In this document: in pieces, positions 32,412 to 41,074 of the stretch
Position numbering within the stretch: position 1 is the stretch's first letter
Layout of the letters: the number at the start of each line of letters is the position of its first letter
From: CAZIRF01 sp964541755
Lineage (GTDB): Bacteria > Spirochaetota > Spirochaetia > Treponematales > Breznakiellaceae
DNA: 41,244 nt
Assembly (NCBI GenBank): GCA_964541755.1
Contig: CAZIRF010000025.1
Location: 1 to 41,244 of the forward strand
Direction of reading: 5' to 3'
Notes under the pieces: model-generated
The model's input: only the letters and a program-made list of their open reading frames with translations
Databases searched by the model: none
Told to the model about the DNA's origin: nothing
Translations under genes and position numbers: made by a program

Positions 32412-34142
32412 TCATCGGGATAGTGGTTTCCAGCTGATATGGAGCGCAGCCTGCACCCCGCACGCGGTGGCCGCGACGACGTGACCGCGATTGACAATGC
32501 CGTACAGATCTACGCTTCCGCCAAGAGACAGGTATGAAAGCAGCGTCCACTCGAGCATGAGCTTGAGAGAGAGATTGTGCTCCACCACACCCGAGGGAGC
32601 AAGGAGGCTCGCGGCCTCCACCGTCTTCACGTAGTCGTAGACAAGATCGGCATGTTCGCCCTTGAGCTGCCAGCTGGCCACTGCCCCCCAAGAGCGCCGG
32701 GGCTCCTCGAAACGGACGTCGAGGGCGAAGTAAAGACTGTCGCGCGCGTAGGGGTGGCCTAGCCAGGCCGTCTGGCAGTCCGGGTGATAGAGCGCGGAGT
32801 TACGGTTCATCCAGACAAAGCTCGCATAGGGAGAAGAGAGCAAGTAGAGGTAAGGGCTGCCCCAGAGCCCTTCAAAGGCAATGGAGAGGCGCCCTGCATC
32901 GAGAAGCGCCACCCACTCGAGGCCCAGGAGTATGACGATGCTGTCGGGGGTCGAATTGTTTCCGTAAATGCCGCGTTCGGTACCCGTCGTGAACTCGTTC
33001 ATGGCGTACAGGGCGTATGCGGCGAAGCCGGCCGGCAGGGCGAGGTCGAGGTCGAGGGTGAACAGACTCCCCACGAGGCTGCTCGTGAACGAATCACCCG
33101 TGTCGGGTGTTATGCTCTCCTGGGGGTAATTGTTCCAGGGCCACTGGCTGTGGTAAATGAGAAAGGGGTTGATAAAACGCAGGTCCAGGGGAGCATCCCC
33201 CACGATAATGCCCTGCCCGATGGAAAGCCCCAAACGCGAAAAGAGGCGCAGGTCCAGGCGCGAATAGTACAGGTAGCGGTTTGACACTTTTTTATTGAGA
33301 TCGATGCCGGAGTTATTTTCATCATAAATATCTGCGACATTCAGGAAGTCCATAAAGAGGGGCAACTGGCTCACGAGGCCGCTGAGTCGCAGGCTCTTGG
33401 AAAAAAAGGAGACGCGGGCGAAGTCGTAGTAATCGGGGTTGGCGCTTATGGCGAGATTGCCGCTCTTGCCCGCCCCGTAGTCCAGGAGATCGCGGCCCAG
33501 GGCAAAGGTCCACCAGGAGCCGCCGGCCGAAAGGAAGGCCCGGTAGGGGACGGAGAGGTCGACCTCGGTAGGGGGCCAGGGGATATTGCTGTCGACAGGG
33601 CCTTCGGCATTGGCCCAAGGGGCCGGGGCATTGCGTATGTCGAGATCCAGGGCCGCGTGGAAACGCCCGGCCCAGAGAAAGTCCATGGGCAGAGCCAGGA
33701 GGGGTGTCTCGTCGCGGGCGCGACCGCGCCAAGGGATAGTGTCGTCGCTGCGAAAGCGGCCTTCGAGCGAGAGGGACGGCGCAAGGTCGAAGGCAAAGAG
33801 CCCCTCTTCAAAGAGGGCGCGATCCTGCCCCGCGTCCAGCCCTTCGTCCCGGCCCTCTTGGCGGCCGCCAAGTCGGCTGTGAATGCGTTCATACAGTGCG
33901 CGTTCCGCCGGATCAAGGGCCTCGGGGTCCAGGGGTTCGAGGAAGGTCGCAATTTCGTTGGCGTCAAAGGGCGGCGACCAGGAGTAAAGGGGCTGGCCCG
34001 CGCTTCGCAAGAGATCGCGCAGCTCGCCGTAGACGGGGTGGTCGAGCGGAAAGCGATAAACCGACCGGGGTCCCGGGTCTTCGGCCGCCGCGAAGGGGGC
34101 ACAGAGGAGAACTATCAGTATAAATGGTTTGAATTTTTTCAC
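32412..34142 (-). CDS. Second Wzi-like outer-membrane beta-barrel protein
   Basis: A 576-residue exported protein: signal peptide MKKFKPFILIVLLCAPFAAA, then an N-terminal helical part (VYRFPLDHPVYGELRDLL..DANEIATFLEPLDPEALDPAERALYERIHSRLGG) matching the plan of the neighbouring barrel gene, then many beta strands. A GRDLLDYGAGKSGNLAIS and FINPFLIYHSQW pattern is typical of Wzi-like barrels. The start is uncertain: GTG at 34142 gives a normal signal peptide; another GTG lies three codons earlier. Neither has a Shine-Dalgarno site. It follows the FecR/PQQ gene after about 40 nt. Confidence 0.75.
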   Translation of the reverse strand: MKKFKPFILIVLLCAPFAAAEDPGPRSVYRFPLDHPVYGELRDLLRSAGQPLYSWSPPFDANEIATFLEPLDPEALDPAERALYERIHSRLGGRQEGRDEGLDAGQDRALFEEGLFAFDLAPSLSLEGRFRSDDTIPWRGRARDETPLLALPMDFLWAGRFHAALDLDIRNAPAPWANAEGPVDSNIPWPPTEVDLSVPYRAFLSAGGSWWTFALGRDLLDYGAGKSGNLAISANPDYYDFARVSFFSKSLRLSGLVSQLPLFMDFLNVADIYDENNSGIDLNKKVSNRYLYYSRLDLRLFSRLGLSIGQGIIVGDAPLDLRFINPFLIYHSQWPWNNYPQESITPDTGDSFTSSLVGSLFTLDLDLALPAGFAAYALYAMNEFTTGTERGIYGNNSTPDSIVILLGLEWVALLDAGRLSIAFEGLWGSPYLYLLSSPYASFVWMNRNSALYHPDCQTAWLGHPYARDSLYFALDVRFEEPRRSWGAVASWQLKGEHADLVYDYVKTVEAASLLAPSGVVEHNLSLKLMLEWTLLSYLSLGGSVDLYGIVNRGHVVAATACGVQAALHISWKPLSR

Positions 34143-34182
34143 AAAGTACACGCCGTGAAGCTACCACGCAGGCGGCTCGCTA

Positions 34183-36246
34183 TCAAGGGCGCAGAGCGGT
34201 GTTTATCCTGATAATCTTGCCCGAATGCGTCCCCGCGTAGAGCCGATTTCCTATCATGATGGGCCGAACGCTTATCCGTTCCCCCACATCGATCGTCTTG
34301 AGGGTCTTGAGGCTGCGGGCATCAAGGGCAACAATGCGCCCGTCGCCCGTTCCGTACCACAGGACCCCCGCCGACAAGAGGGGCGGTGAGCCCACCCCCT
34401 TGAGGGCGGCGACTGCATCGCCGCCGCTCTCCACATCAAGTATGATAAGGCTGCCCCCCACGCCATGGAGAAAGAGACGCCCCTCCCCCAACTCAATATC
34501 ACCATCGAGATTTTGAGCCAGATCACGTTCCCAGATCAATTTTCTCTTCTCAAGGTCAATCGCAAGCACCTTGCCGCCTCGGGAGGCGACAAAGAGGCGC
34601 CCGGACGCCCATCGGGGAAGGAGGCAGGACCCCTCAAGCGACAGAGGCATGCGATGGCTCACGAGGCCTGCCGCAGGATCCATGACGAGGAGCTCCCCCT
34701 TGGCAGAGACGGCCACCAGTTCCCGATCGGCCAGTATGGGCGAAGAGCCAAAGCCCTCCGGAACGAGTATTTCACGCACGAGGGCGGCATTTTCACTGCG
34801 CACGATGGCTATACCGCGCGGGGTAACCATGGCGACCCCGTCCGGCACCGGTACGGGTTTGCTGTTTGCGATCGGGGCGGCGGGTTCGGCGGACGAGTCC
34901 GGGGCCGCGAGATCAGCAGACCAGCCGCCCTTCTCCTCGCCGGTCTTGGCGTCGAGTATGCGTATGGCCCCGGATGTTACCAGGGCGACCCGGTCATCGA
35001 GTGCCGTTACCGAATCGCTGCCGACGGTATCGGTCCACAGGAGCTTCCCCGCTTCGTCGAGAGCATGTACCTGGCCGTCGGCGCTGCGGGCAATAATGAC
35101 GTCCCCCGCACGGGTAAGCGGGTCTACGATGGGGGCCTTGGCCACCTCGCTCACCCAGTCAATGGCCGGGTCGTGCGCGGGAGGAGTCGGTTCCTTTTGC
35201 AGCTTTTTCGCGGGGGAAACAGGAGGCGGGGCGAAACGCTCCATGGGAAGGGCCGCCGGAATGGTCCATTCGCCTGCTCCCGGTTCGCGCACATGATCGA
35301 GAAGCTCCAGCAGGTAACTGTTTTCGGCGCTCACGGGCACACTCGTCTCATGGGCCAAGCGGGCACGGAGTTCCTCGCGCCGCGATTCGTCAACAACTGC
35401 GGCCAATTCGGCAGCAGGGTCTTCGACGAGAGACCAGTCGAGACGCAGCTCCTCGGCGGCAATGAGCAGTTCGCTCACGGCTTCCATGCTTTGTGCGCGA
35501 TCATCATCTTGGTCACTCGAAGAAGTGATTTCCTCGCCGGGGGCGGCCTGCGGGGCGATGGAGAGGGCATAATCGACAACGGCACGGGCCTTGGCACTCT
35601 GTGAAGCCCCTTCCAGGAGCCCGGAAAGAAGGGGATTTTTTTCGAGGAGTGCAACCGCACCATCGGCAACGGCAAGACGGGTTGTAGCGGTACCTTCGGG
35701 TGTTGTCGATGAACGCAGCAAAAAGCTCGTCCCGCGAACCCCCATGACGGCATCAGCCGTTTCCATGGTGAATCGTTCGCCATCGAGTAGCTTGCGAAGT
35801 TTGACGAGAACGGCCCCCGAATACAGGCGGGAATCGGCGCCGGCGACGAGGGCGCGAACCATCCATTCGGTTTCGGGCAAAATTCGAATGCTTCCCAGGT
35901 CCCCGACGGAAAATTCGGCCGAAGACAGCGCGGCGGTACGGGCAATGTCACCGGCTTCGAGACTGTCACCAATTTCGAGCCCTACGGGAACGCCTTTTCG
36001 AACAATCTCGAGAGTGCCCTCGAAATAGACAAGACGAATGGCGCTGGGTGCAGACGGCTCGACATGGCGGTGATCATCGAGTTGGAGCAGATCATCGCCA
36101 TCCTCCGGGGGAACAGCACTTTTTTTGCAGGACAGCGGCAACACAAGGAGGGCCACAAGCACAAGAAAAGAGAACGCATGTCGTCCGGGAACGGGAAGGC
36201 CCGAACGCATAGCGGAGACAGGAAGCTGATCGAAAAAACTTCTCAT
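34183..36246 (-). CDS. FecR-domain lipoprotein with PQQ-like beta-propeller
   Basis: A 687-residue exported protein. The N-terminus has a hydrophobic segment ending in LPLSC (Leu at -4), a spirochaetal-type lipobox. A FecR domain (about residues 65-190: RLVYFEGTLEIVRKGVPV..GDIARTAALSSAEFSVGDLGSIRILPETEW..) is followed by a coiled/Ala-rich linker, then a PQQ-type propeller (about 370-687) with repeats such as VIIARSADGQVHALDEAGKLLWTDTVG, KVLAIDLEKRKLIWERDL and GRIVALDARSLKTLKTI. The combination suggests a periplasmic scaffold or envelope-assembly factor for the two barrel genes behind it; that is inference. The ATG at 36246 sits 6 nt after TATATT; a downstream ATG at 36210 is an alternative start. 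Confidence 0.8.
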   Translation of the reverse strand: MRSFFDQLPVSAMRSGLPVPGRHAFSFLVLVALLVLPLSCKKSAVPPEDGDDLLQLDDHRHVEPSAPSAIRLVYFEGTLEIVRKGVPVGLEIGDSLEAGDIARTAALSSAEFSVGDLGSIRILPETEWMVRALVAGADSRLYSGAVLVKLRKLLDGERFTMETADAVMGVRGTSFLLRSSTTPEGTATTRLAVADGAVALLEKNPLLSGLLEGASQSAKARAVVDYALSIAPQAAPGEEITSSSDQDDDRAQSMEAVSELLIAAEELRLDWSLVEDPAAELAAVVDESRREELRARLAHETSVPVSAENSYLLELLDHVREPGAGEWTIPAALPMERFAPPPVSPAKKLQKEPTPPAHDPAIDWVSEVAKAPIVDPLTRAGDVIIARSADGQVHALDEAGKLLWTDTVGSDSVTALDDRVALVTSGAIRILDAKTGEEKGGWSADLAAPDSSAEPAAPIANSKPVPVPDGVAMVTPRGIAIVRSENAALVREILVPEGFGSSPILADRELVAVSAKGELLVMDPAAGLVSHRMPLSLEGSCLLPRWASGRLFVASRGGKVLAIDLEKRKLIWERDLAQNLDGDIELGEGRLFLHGVGGSLIILDVESGGDAVAALKGVGSPPLLSAGVLWYGTGDGRIVALDARSLKTLKTIDVGERISVRPIMIGNRLYAGTHSGKIIRINTALRP

Positions 36247-36252
36247 AGCCTG

Positions 36253-36258
36253 AATATA
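36253..36258 (-). promoter_or_regulatory. -10 box of the envelope operon
   Basis: TATATT on the minus strand, 6 nt before the ATG at 36246. The -35 region (TCGGAA or CGGAAA) is weak. Fits the leaderless pattern. Confidence 0.35.
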
Positions 36259-36293
36259 CCACAAATACAGGGCATTTTCCGAGCCCCCAAAGC

Positions 36294-36322
36294 TTTACCC
36301 CGGCGCCATGTGACGCTATTAT
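36294..36322 (+). promoter_or_regulatory. Promoter of the HtrA-like gene
   Basis: TTTACC (36294-36299), 17-bp spacer, TATTAT (36317-36322). The short leader includes the GGGAG ribosome site at 36330. Confidence 0.6.
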
Positions 36323-36340
36323 GGTAGACGGGAGCTTGAT

Positions 36341-37597
36341 ATGAAATTGTATAGTAAAGGACAACTCATACTGATATCGGTCGTTACCGCAGCCATTGTC
36401 GCCCTCCTGTTCACCGGCTTGGGGCTCATTCCACTCGCCGGCCAGAACAAACAAAACAGCACATCAACAGAGGCCCTGCCCGCCAATGGCGACAGTCGGG
36501 AAGCCCTTGCAACCGTATCGGATTTTCCCTTGCGAGAATCACCTCCCCCCGCCCGCAGCGTCTCGACCGCAGACCTTGGACGGTACAGCGAGGACGAGCG
36601 CGAAAACATCGGTATTTATGAAACACTCAACACAGCCGTCGTAAACATCACCACCGAAACCGTCGCCATCAACTGGTTTCTCGAACCGGTACCCCAGGAT
36701 GGGGGTTCGGGTTCCGGCAGCATTATCGATACCCGCGGCTATGTCCTTACCAATTATCACGTCATAGAAAAGGCCTATAAAATACTGATAAACCTCGCGG
36801 ATGGCAGCCAGTACGAAGGGAGGGTCATCGGAAGCGACCCGGAAAACGATTTGGCGGTCCTCCAATTCGATCCGCCAAAGGGCATGGACATACAAACGGT
36901 TCCCTTCGGAGACTCCACCGCCCTCAAGGTCGGCCAGAAGGTCCTGGCCATCGGCAATCCATTCGCCCTCGAACGCACCCTTACCGTGGGTATTGTCTCG
37001 GGCCTCGGACGACCGGTACAAACGGCCACCAACACCATCATCCGCGACATGATCCAAACCGATGCCTCAATCAACCCGGGCAATTCCGGCGGCCCGCTCA
37101 TTGATTCCACCGGCAAGATGATCGGGGTGAACACCATGATCTACACCCCGTCCGGGGGCTCTGTCGGTATCGGTTTCGCCGTCCCGGTAAACACCGCCAA
37201 GAGGGTGGTATCGGAGCTCATCCAGTTTGGCCGGGTTCGCCGTGGCTGGATAGACGCAAACATGGTCCAGCTCTTCCCCGCCCTGGTCAATTACGCAAAG
37301 CTTCCGCTGCGACAGGGGCTCCTCGTCTCGCGCCTCAAGGCCGGCGGTTTGGCAGAAGCGGCAGGCCTTCGAGGGGGGACGGAACCCGTTCGCTACGGGT
37401 CGAGTGTCATCTATCTGGGGGGTGATATTCTCACCAAGGTAGACGGGCTTGAGATAACCCGCCTCGCAGACCTCTACTCGGCCCTTGAGGACAACAAACC
37501 GGGCGAAAAGATTGTCATCGAATACATACGCGGTACTGCCCGCAGATCGGGCACTATCACCCTGACAGACCGTGCAGAATATCTTTCAAGGGAGTAA
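36341..37597 (+). CDS. HtrA/DegP-like periplasmic serine protease
   Basis: A 418-residue envelope protease: N-terminal membrane anchor or uncleaved signal (about 8-32), a trypsin-like domain (95-300) and one PDZ domain (310-415). The catalytic triad is complete: His140 (TNYHV), Asp170 (ENDLAV) and Ser239 (GNSGGP). One PDZ rather than two makes it closer in plan to DegS or HtrA of Gram-positives than to DegP. It should degrade or sense misfolded envelope proteins, which suits the divergent barrel operon. ATG has GGGAG six bases upstream. The gap of 100 nt to the HD-GYP gene contains no clear terminator. Confidence 0.93.
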   Translation: MKLYSKGQLILISVVTAAIVALLFTGLGLIPLAGQNKQNSTSTEALPANGDSREALATVSDFPLRESPPPARSVSTADLGRYSEDERENIGIYETLNTAVVNITTETVAINWFLEPVPQDGGSGSGSIIDTRGYVLTNYHVIEKAYKILINLADGSQYEGRVIGSDPENDLAVLQFDPPKGMDIQTVPFGDSTALKVGQKVLAIGNPFALERTLTVGIVSGLGRPVQTATNTIIRDMIQTDASINPGNSGGPLIDSTGKMIGVNTMIYTPSGGSVGIGFAVPVNTAKRVVSELIQFGRVRRGWIDANMVQLFPALVNYAKLPLRQGLLVSRLKAGGLAEAAGLRGGTEPVRYGSSVIYLGGDILTKVDGLEITRLADLYSALEDNKPGEKIVIEYIRGTARRSGTITLTDRAEYLSRE

Positions 37598-37697
37598 ACA
37601 GACAAACGATATTGGCAACGCCAGCTACCGTAAGGGTAGAGGGACGTGGCTTTCAATTCAACACGTTTTTGCTTCAAGCATAAAAAGGAGTACTACA

Positions 37698-39350
37698 ATG
37701 AATGCGTCACCTTCTCTTTTCGACTTCGACAAGACATTCGAAGACCTCAAGGAGAGCTTCGGTCTCGAAGAACTGGACGACTGGAAGACAACAGCGGCAC
37801 TCGCAGAGCTCACCATCAATAAAATCCGTTCCCGCATGCCACACTGGGATGCCCACTTGTTCGCCTTCACCAGTGAGTATCGCGAATACCGTGAACTGGA
37901 TAGCGAGGGGATAAGTTCGATACCGGAAGACTCCCTCTTCATTGCCTGCCTCGCCATGCGCGACGAGGGGCTTCCCGTAAAAGAGCTCTTCGCCGAATAC
38001 CAATTGGACGACCCCTTGCTCGAGCAGCTCTTGGTTGAATTGTACAAGGCACGATGGGTACAACCGGTCGTTCACCGCTTTCGCCTCTTGGGCTTCATAC
38101 TCCTCTGTTCCGACAACACCGAGCACCTGCCGGACGAAAAAGAGCGCGGCTTCATGGGAGAACTCTCCCGACGCCTCAAAACAAATCTCTACGCCGCCTC
38201 GGTTGCCGACGAGCGCCAGCGAAATCTCCTCGAACTCGCTGAATTTCCCTCACGCTTGCGCGCCAAACACAATGCGGTGGAGTTGCTCGACACCATGCTG
38301 GACGAGCTCGGTCGGGATGTTCCCTTCGATATAGCGGTCTATTACAGTTTCAACGAATTCGACAAAACACTGATACCGCGCAGCTGGCGGGGACTTGCAT
38401 CCCGTCCAAGGGATCTCGCCCTGGGTTCCGGGATATCCGGCATGACCCTCGACCGAATGCGCGCAATAGCCGTCCCCGACCGTTCACGCCACCCCTCATT
38501 TGCCGTCATGGATGAGGAACCATTCATAAAAGGGTCCTTTGTCTCGTGTCCGCTCGCCACCGATCGCAGGAAGTTCGGGGTTATAACCTTGGTTCGCAAT
38601 GAAGACAATTCCGAAGATTACGGTGTCGAACAGCGCTACACCCTTGAAATTGCAGCTTCGTTCATTGCATCCGAACTCGACTCCCGGCAGCTCTACGACG
38701 AACTGGAACGCAGCTACTTTTCGACAATTACCTCTCTTACCAGGGCGCTCGAGGCAAAGGACGAGTACACCAAGGGACACTCCGAACGGGTCATGAACTA
38801 TGCCGTCGGAATAGCCCGTACCCTCTCGCTCTCGCCCGACCTTGTCCGCCAGATCCGCTACGCGGCCATCCTCCACGACATTGGCAAGATTGGCATTAGC
38901 GATCTTATCATCAACAAACCCGAGAAACTCACCGACGAAGAGTTCGTCCAGATCAAGAGGCACACCGAAATTGGCTACGAAATAGTCGATGAATCGGGCT
39001 TTTTGGCGGAGATTCGCGACCTTATCCGCTACCACCACGAAAAGATTGACGGAACGGGGTACTACGGGAAGAGCGCCGGAAACTACCCCTGGGAAGCCAT
39101 GATTATCAGTATTGCCGATATCTACGACGCCCTTACCTCTGATCGCCCCTATCGAAAGGCAATGGACACCGTTGACGCCCTGCAGTCTCTGACAACCCTC
39201 GTTGGCGTACACTTTGATCGACGCATTTTCTCGGCATTCTGTACACACTTGGGCGTAAACGCAGAGGTACTCTTTGCCCTTCAGGAGCAAGTGGTGTATC
39301 CGGAAGAATCCATAAACACCGGTAAAGAGGAAGATTCGCGAACGCTTTAA
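37698..39350 (+). CDS. GAF/HD-GYP domain protein, c-di-GMP phosphodiesterase type
   Basis: A 550-residue cytoplasmic protein. Residues 1-185 are unassigned, 190-340 look like a GAF domain, and 345-520 form an HD-GYP domain with EAKDEYTKGHSERV, HD at 393-394 (ILHDIGKIGI), RHTEIGYEI, HH at 446-447 and the late IADIYDALTSDRPYR block. HD-GYP enzymes hydrolyse c-di-GMP to GMP or pGpG. The family-naming GYP reads G-Y-Y (454-456), an uncommon change. AAGGAG lies eight bases before the ATG at 37698; the open frame upstream of this lacks a ribosome site. This is the only c-di-GMP enzyme with intact catalytic residues in the window. Confidence 0.9.
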   Translation: MNASPSLFDFDKTFEDLKESFGLEELDDWKTTAALAELTINKIRSRMPHWDAHLFAFTSEYREYRELDSEGISSIPEDSLFIACLAMRDEGLPVKELFAEYQLDDPLLEQLLVELYKARWVQPVVHRFRLLGFILLCSDNTEHLPDEKERGFMGELSRRLKTNLYAASVADERQRNLLELAEFPSRLRAKHNAVELLDTMLDELGRDVPFDIAVYYSFNEFDKTLIPRSWRGLASRPRDLALGSGISGMTLDRMRAIAVPDRSRHPSFAVMDEEPFIKGSFVSCPLATDRRKFGVITLVRNEDNSEDYGVEQRYTLEIAASFIASELDSRQLYDELERSYFSTITSLTRALEAKDEYTKGHSERVMNYAVGIARTLSLSPDLVRQIRYAAILHDIGKIGISDLIINKPEKLTDEEFVQIKRHTEIGYEIVDESGFLAEIRDLIRYHHEKIDGTGYYGKSAGNYPWEAMIISIADIYDALTSDRPYRKAMDTVDALQSLTTLVGVHFDRRIFSAFCTHLGVNAEVLFALQEQVVYPEESINTGKEEDSRTL

Positions 39351-39377
39351 AAGCAGGAGCCGGCAAAAAGCGGGGAA

Positions 39378-40187
39378 TCAGCCCCTTTTACCGTCCTCGA
39401 GACGGCTGCCAAGAGCGTCAACCATGCCCCTGGCAGGGGGACGCCCCCGCTTTTTCTTCTCGCTACTACGGATGTCGTCCGAAGGAGCATTATCGGTATC
39501 ACGTTTGGCCTGTTTTTTCCCGGCAGTTTTCTTGGCTCCCCCTGTTTTGCCAGCTGCACGCGACTTCTTTTTGCCGACATCTTCCCCCCCCTCTCCATCA
39601 TCGTGAGAAGGAGCATCCGGCGCACAGCTCATCTCCACGGCAGTAATCAACTTGGCTCGAAATTCCTTCTCGTCGCACTGACCTTCCAGATACATCGAAA
39701 CAACCTGCCGTACAACAGCGGGGAAGGCCTGCCAATACCGCTCCGGCCAGGAGCCAAACTGATCCCGAAGGGCTGCGTCCTCGCCATCATCCATGACCCC
39801 ATGGGAAAAGGCCACAAATTGCTCCACCATTGCCGTTACCACTTTCGACGGCAAGCGGGGGACCTCGCTGTCCTCGCCGGGCAGCCAAGCAGCCATGAGC
39901 TCCTCGCGCTCCTCATCATTGAGCTCGGGAGCCTCTTTGGAGAGCATTTCCATGACCATATCACGCACCATGCGGCGAACCGAATCAATCCCCACACCAC
40001 AGGATTCGGTCGTCAGGGAGGCAGCCGTCTCTCGTGCCCAAACACCGGGGTCGGGCATGCCGCTGTTTGCAAACAACTGCAAATCCCTCTTTCTGCGCAC
40101 AACGGCAGCCGCCAGGATCTCGATTTCCGCATCATCGCAGCGGTTGAGTATGAAGTCCAAACTTTTTACGAGTTCCGGGTTTGCCAT
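39378..40187 (-). CDS. Unrecognised protein with basic AT-hook tail
   Basis: A 269-residue protein without signal peptide. The first 190 residues are acidic-to-neutral and helical, with no family I recognise (for example LVKSLDFILNRCDDAEIEILAAAVVRRKRDLQLF and APELNDEEREELMAAWLPG). The last 70 are lysine-, alanine- and glycine-rich like histone H1 tails (KKKSRAAGKTGGAKKTAGKK) and include KKRGRPPARG, a classical AT-hook core. It may bind the minor groove of AT-rich DNA. The ATG at 40187 is preceded by TATCCT at 7 nt; a TTG 12 codons upstream would be the only longer alternative. Convergent with the HD-GYP gene and divergent from the MBL gene. Confidence 0.8.
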   Translation of the reverse strand: MANPELVKSLDFILNRCDDAEIEILAAAVVRRKRDLQLFANSGMPDPGVWARETAASLTTESCGVGIDSVRRMVRDMVMEMLSKEAPELNDEEREELMAAWLPGEDSEVPRLPSKVVTAMVEQFVAFSHGVMDDGEDAALRDQFGSWPERYWQAFPAVVRQVVSMYLEGQCDEKEFRAKLITAVEMSCAPDAPSHDDGEGGEDVGKKKSRAAGKTGGAKKTAGKKQAKRDTDNAPSDDIRSSEKKKRGRPPARGMVDALGSRLEDGKRG

Positions 40188-40194
40188 ACCTGCA

Positions 40195-40223
40195 AGGATA
40201 GCCGCATTTTGTTGGGGCGACAA
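40195..40223 (-). promoter_or_regulatory. Promoter of the AT-hook protein gene
   Basis: On the minus strand TTGTCG (40218-40223), 17-bp spacer, TATCCT (40195-40200), then 7 nt to the ATG at 40187: leaderless arrangement. Confidence 0.5.
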
Positions 40224-40250
40224 GTGTACGCAGTGGCATGATCACAGGTC

Positions 40251-40279
40251 TTGCCCGAACGAACAAACAAGGGTACAAC
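40251..40279 (+). promoter_or_regulatory. Promoter of the MBL hydrolase gene
   Basis: TTGCCC (40251-40256), 17-bp spacer, TACAAC (40274-40279), then 6 nt to the ATG at 40286. Each box matches consensus at four of six positions. Confidence 0.45.
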
Positions 40280-40285
40280 TGGGTC

Positions 40286-41068
40286 ATGATCATCGAATTT
40301 CTGGGCACCGGCACCTCCCATGGCATACCGGTTTTAAGCTGTCATTGCGCCGTCTGTCGCTCAACAGACCCCGCCAACACCCGCTTTCGCAGCTCCCTCT
40401 ACATACGGGGAGACAGCGGAGAATCCATACTGATAGATTGCGGGCCGGAATTCCGGCTCCAGGCCCTTCGAGCGGGTATCGACAGGCTCGATGCGGTGCT
40501 CTTGACGCACGCCCACGCAGATCACCTCCATGGATTGGACGATCTGCGCCCCCTTAGCCGCAGGCGAAAAATAAAACTGTATGCAAATAGTGTAAGTGGC
40601 GCGGAGCTTCGCCGACGGTTTCGCTACGCCTTTCCCGGTAAAGGGAAGAAACAGGGGGATGAGGGAGGAGGCAAACCCCGCTTTCGGCTCAATATCGTTG
40701 AAGAGCCCTTTAAAGTGGGAGCGATTCGTATCAGCCCCATCCCCCTCAAACACGGCAGTCTCGACATATCGGGATGGCGTATGGAAGAGGGATCAAAGAC
40801 CCTCGTTTACGCCAGTGACGTCAAATACATTGAAGATACATCCCGCGCCCTCGTGAAAGGGGCAGACATCCTCATTCTGGGGGCCCTTCGCAGCAGCCCC
40901 CACAGCACCCATTTTTCCTTCGAAGAAGCACTGGCTGCAAGCCGGGAGCTTGCAGCAGGAAGCGTCTGGTTTACCCATTTCTGCCATGAACATTCACACA
41001 GGGATATTGTACGGCTCATAGCACCCGATGCCGCTCCTGCACGCGACACGCTTCGACTCATACTTTAG
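40286..41068 (+). CDS. PhnP-like metallo-beta-lactamase-fold hydrolase
   Basis: A 260-residue cytoplasmic hydrolase. Metal-binding HxHxDH is at His75, His77, Asp79, His80 (LLTHAHADHLHG). The N-terminus GTGTSHGIPVLSCHCAVC has the cysteine cluster (Cys19, Cys21, Cys24) seen in PhnP-type cyclic phosphodiesterases, where it binds a structural zinc. LKHGS, YASDVKYI and the late GALRSSPHSTHFSFEEAL are further family blocks. It probably cleaves a small cyclic phosphate or similar ester; no phn operon is nearby, so the substrate is open. The ATG at 40286 was preferred to an in-frame ATG at 40238 because homology-like sequence starts here and it follows a promoter. Confidence 0.88.
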   Translation: MIIEFLGTGTSHGIPVLSCHCAVCRSTDPANTRFRSSLYIRGDSGESILIDCGPEFRLQALRAGIDRLDAVLLTHAHADHLHGLDDLRPLSRRRKIKLYANSVSGAELRRRFRYAFPGKGKKQGDEGGGKPRFRLNIVEEPFKVGAIRISPIPLKHGSLDISGWRMEEGSKTLVYASDVKYIEDTSRALVKGADILILGALRSSPHSTHFSFEEALAASRELAAGSVWFTHFCHEHSHRDIVRLIAPDAAPARDTLRLIL

Positions 41069-41074
41069 TATTGA

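Noticed and set aside
34114..34142. Promoter TTGTGA-N16-TATACT on the minus strand
   Set aside because: It lies inside the signal-peptide codons of the Wzi-like gene, so it would start transcription within the gene; more likely Ile-Leu-Ile codons.
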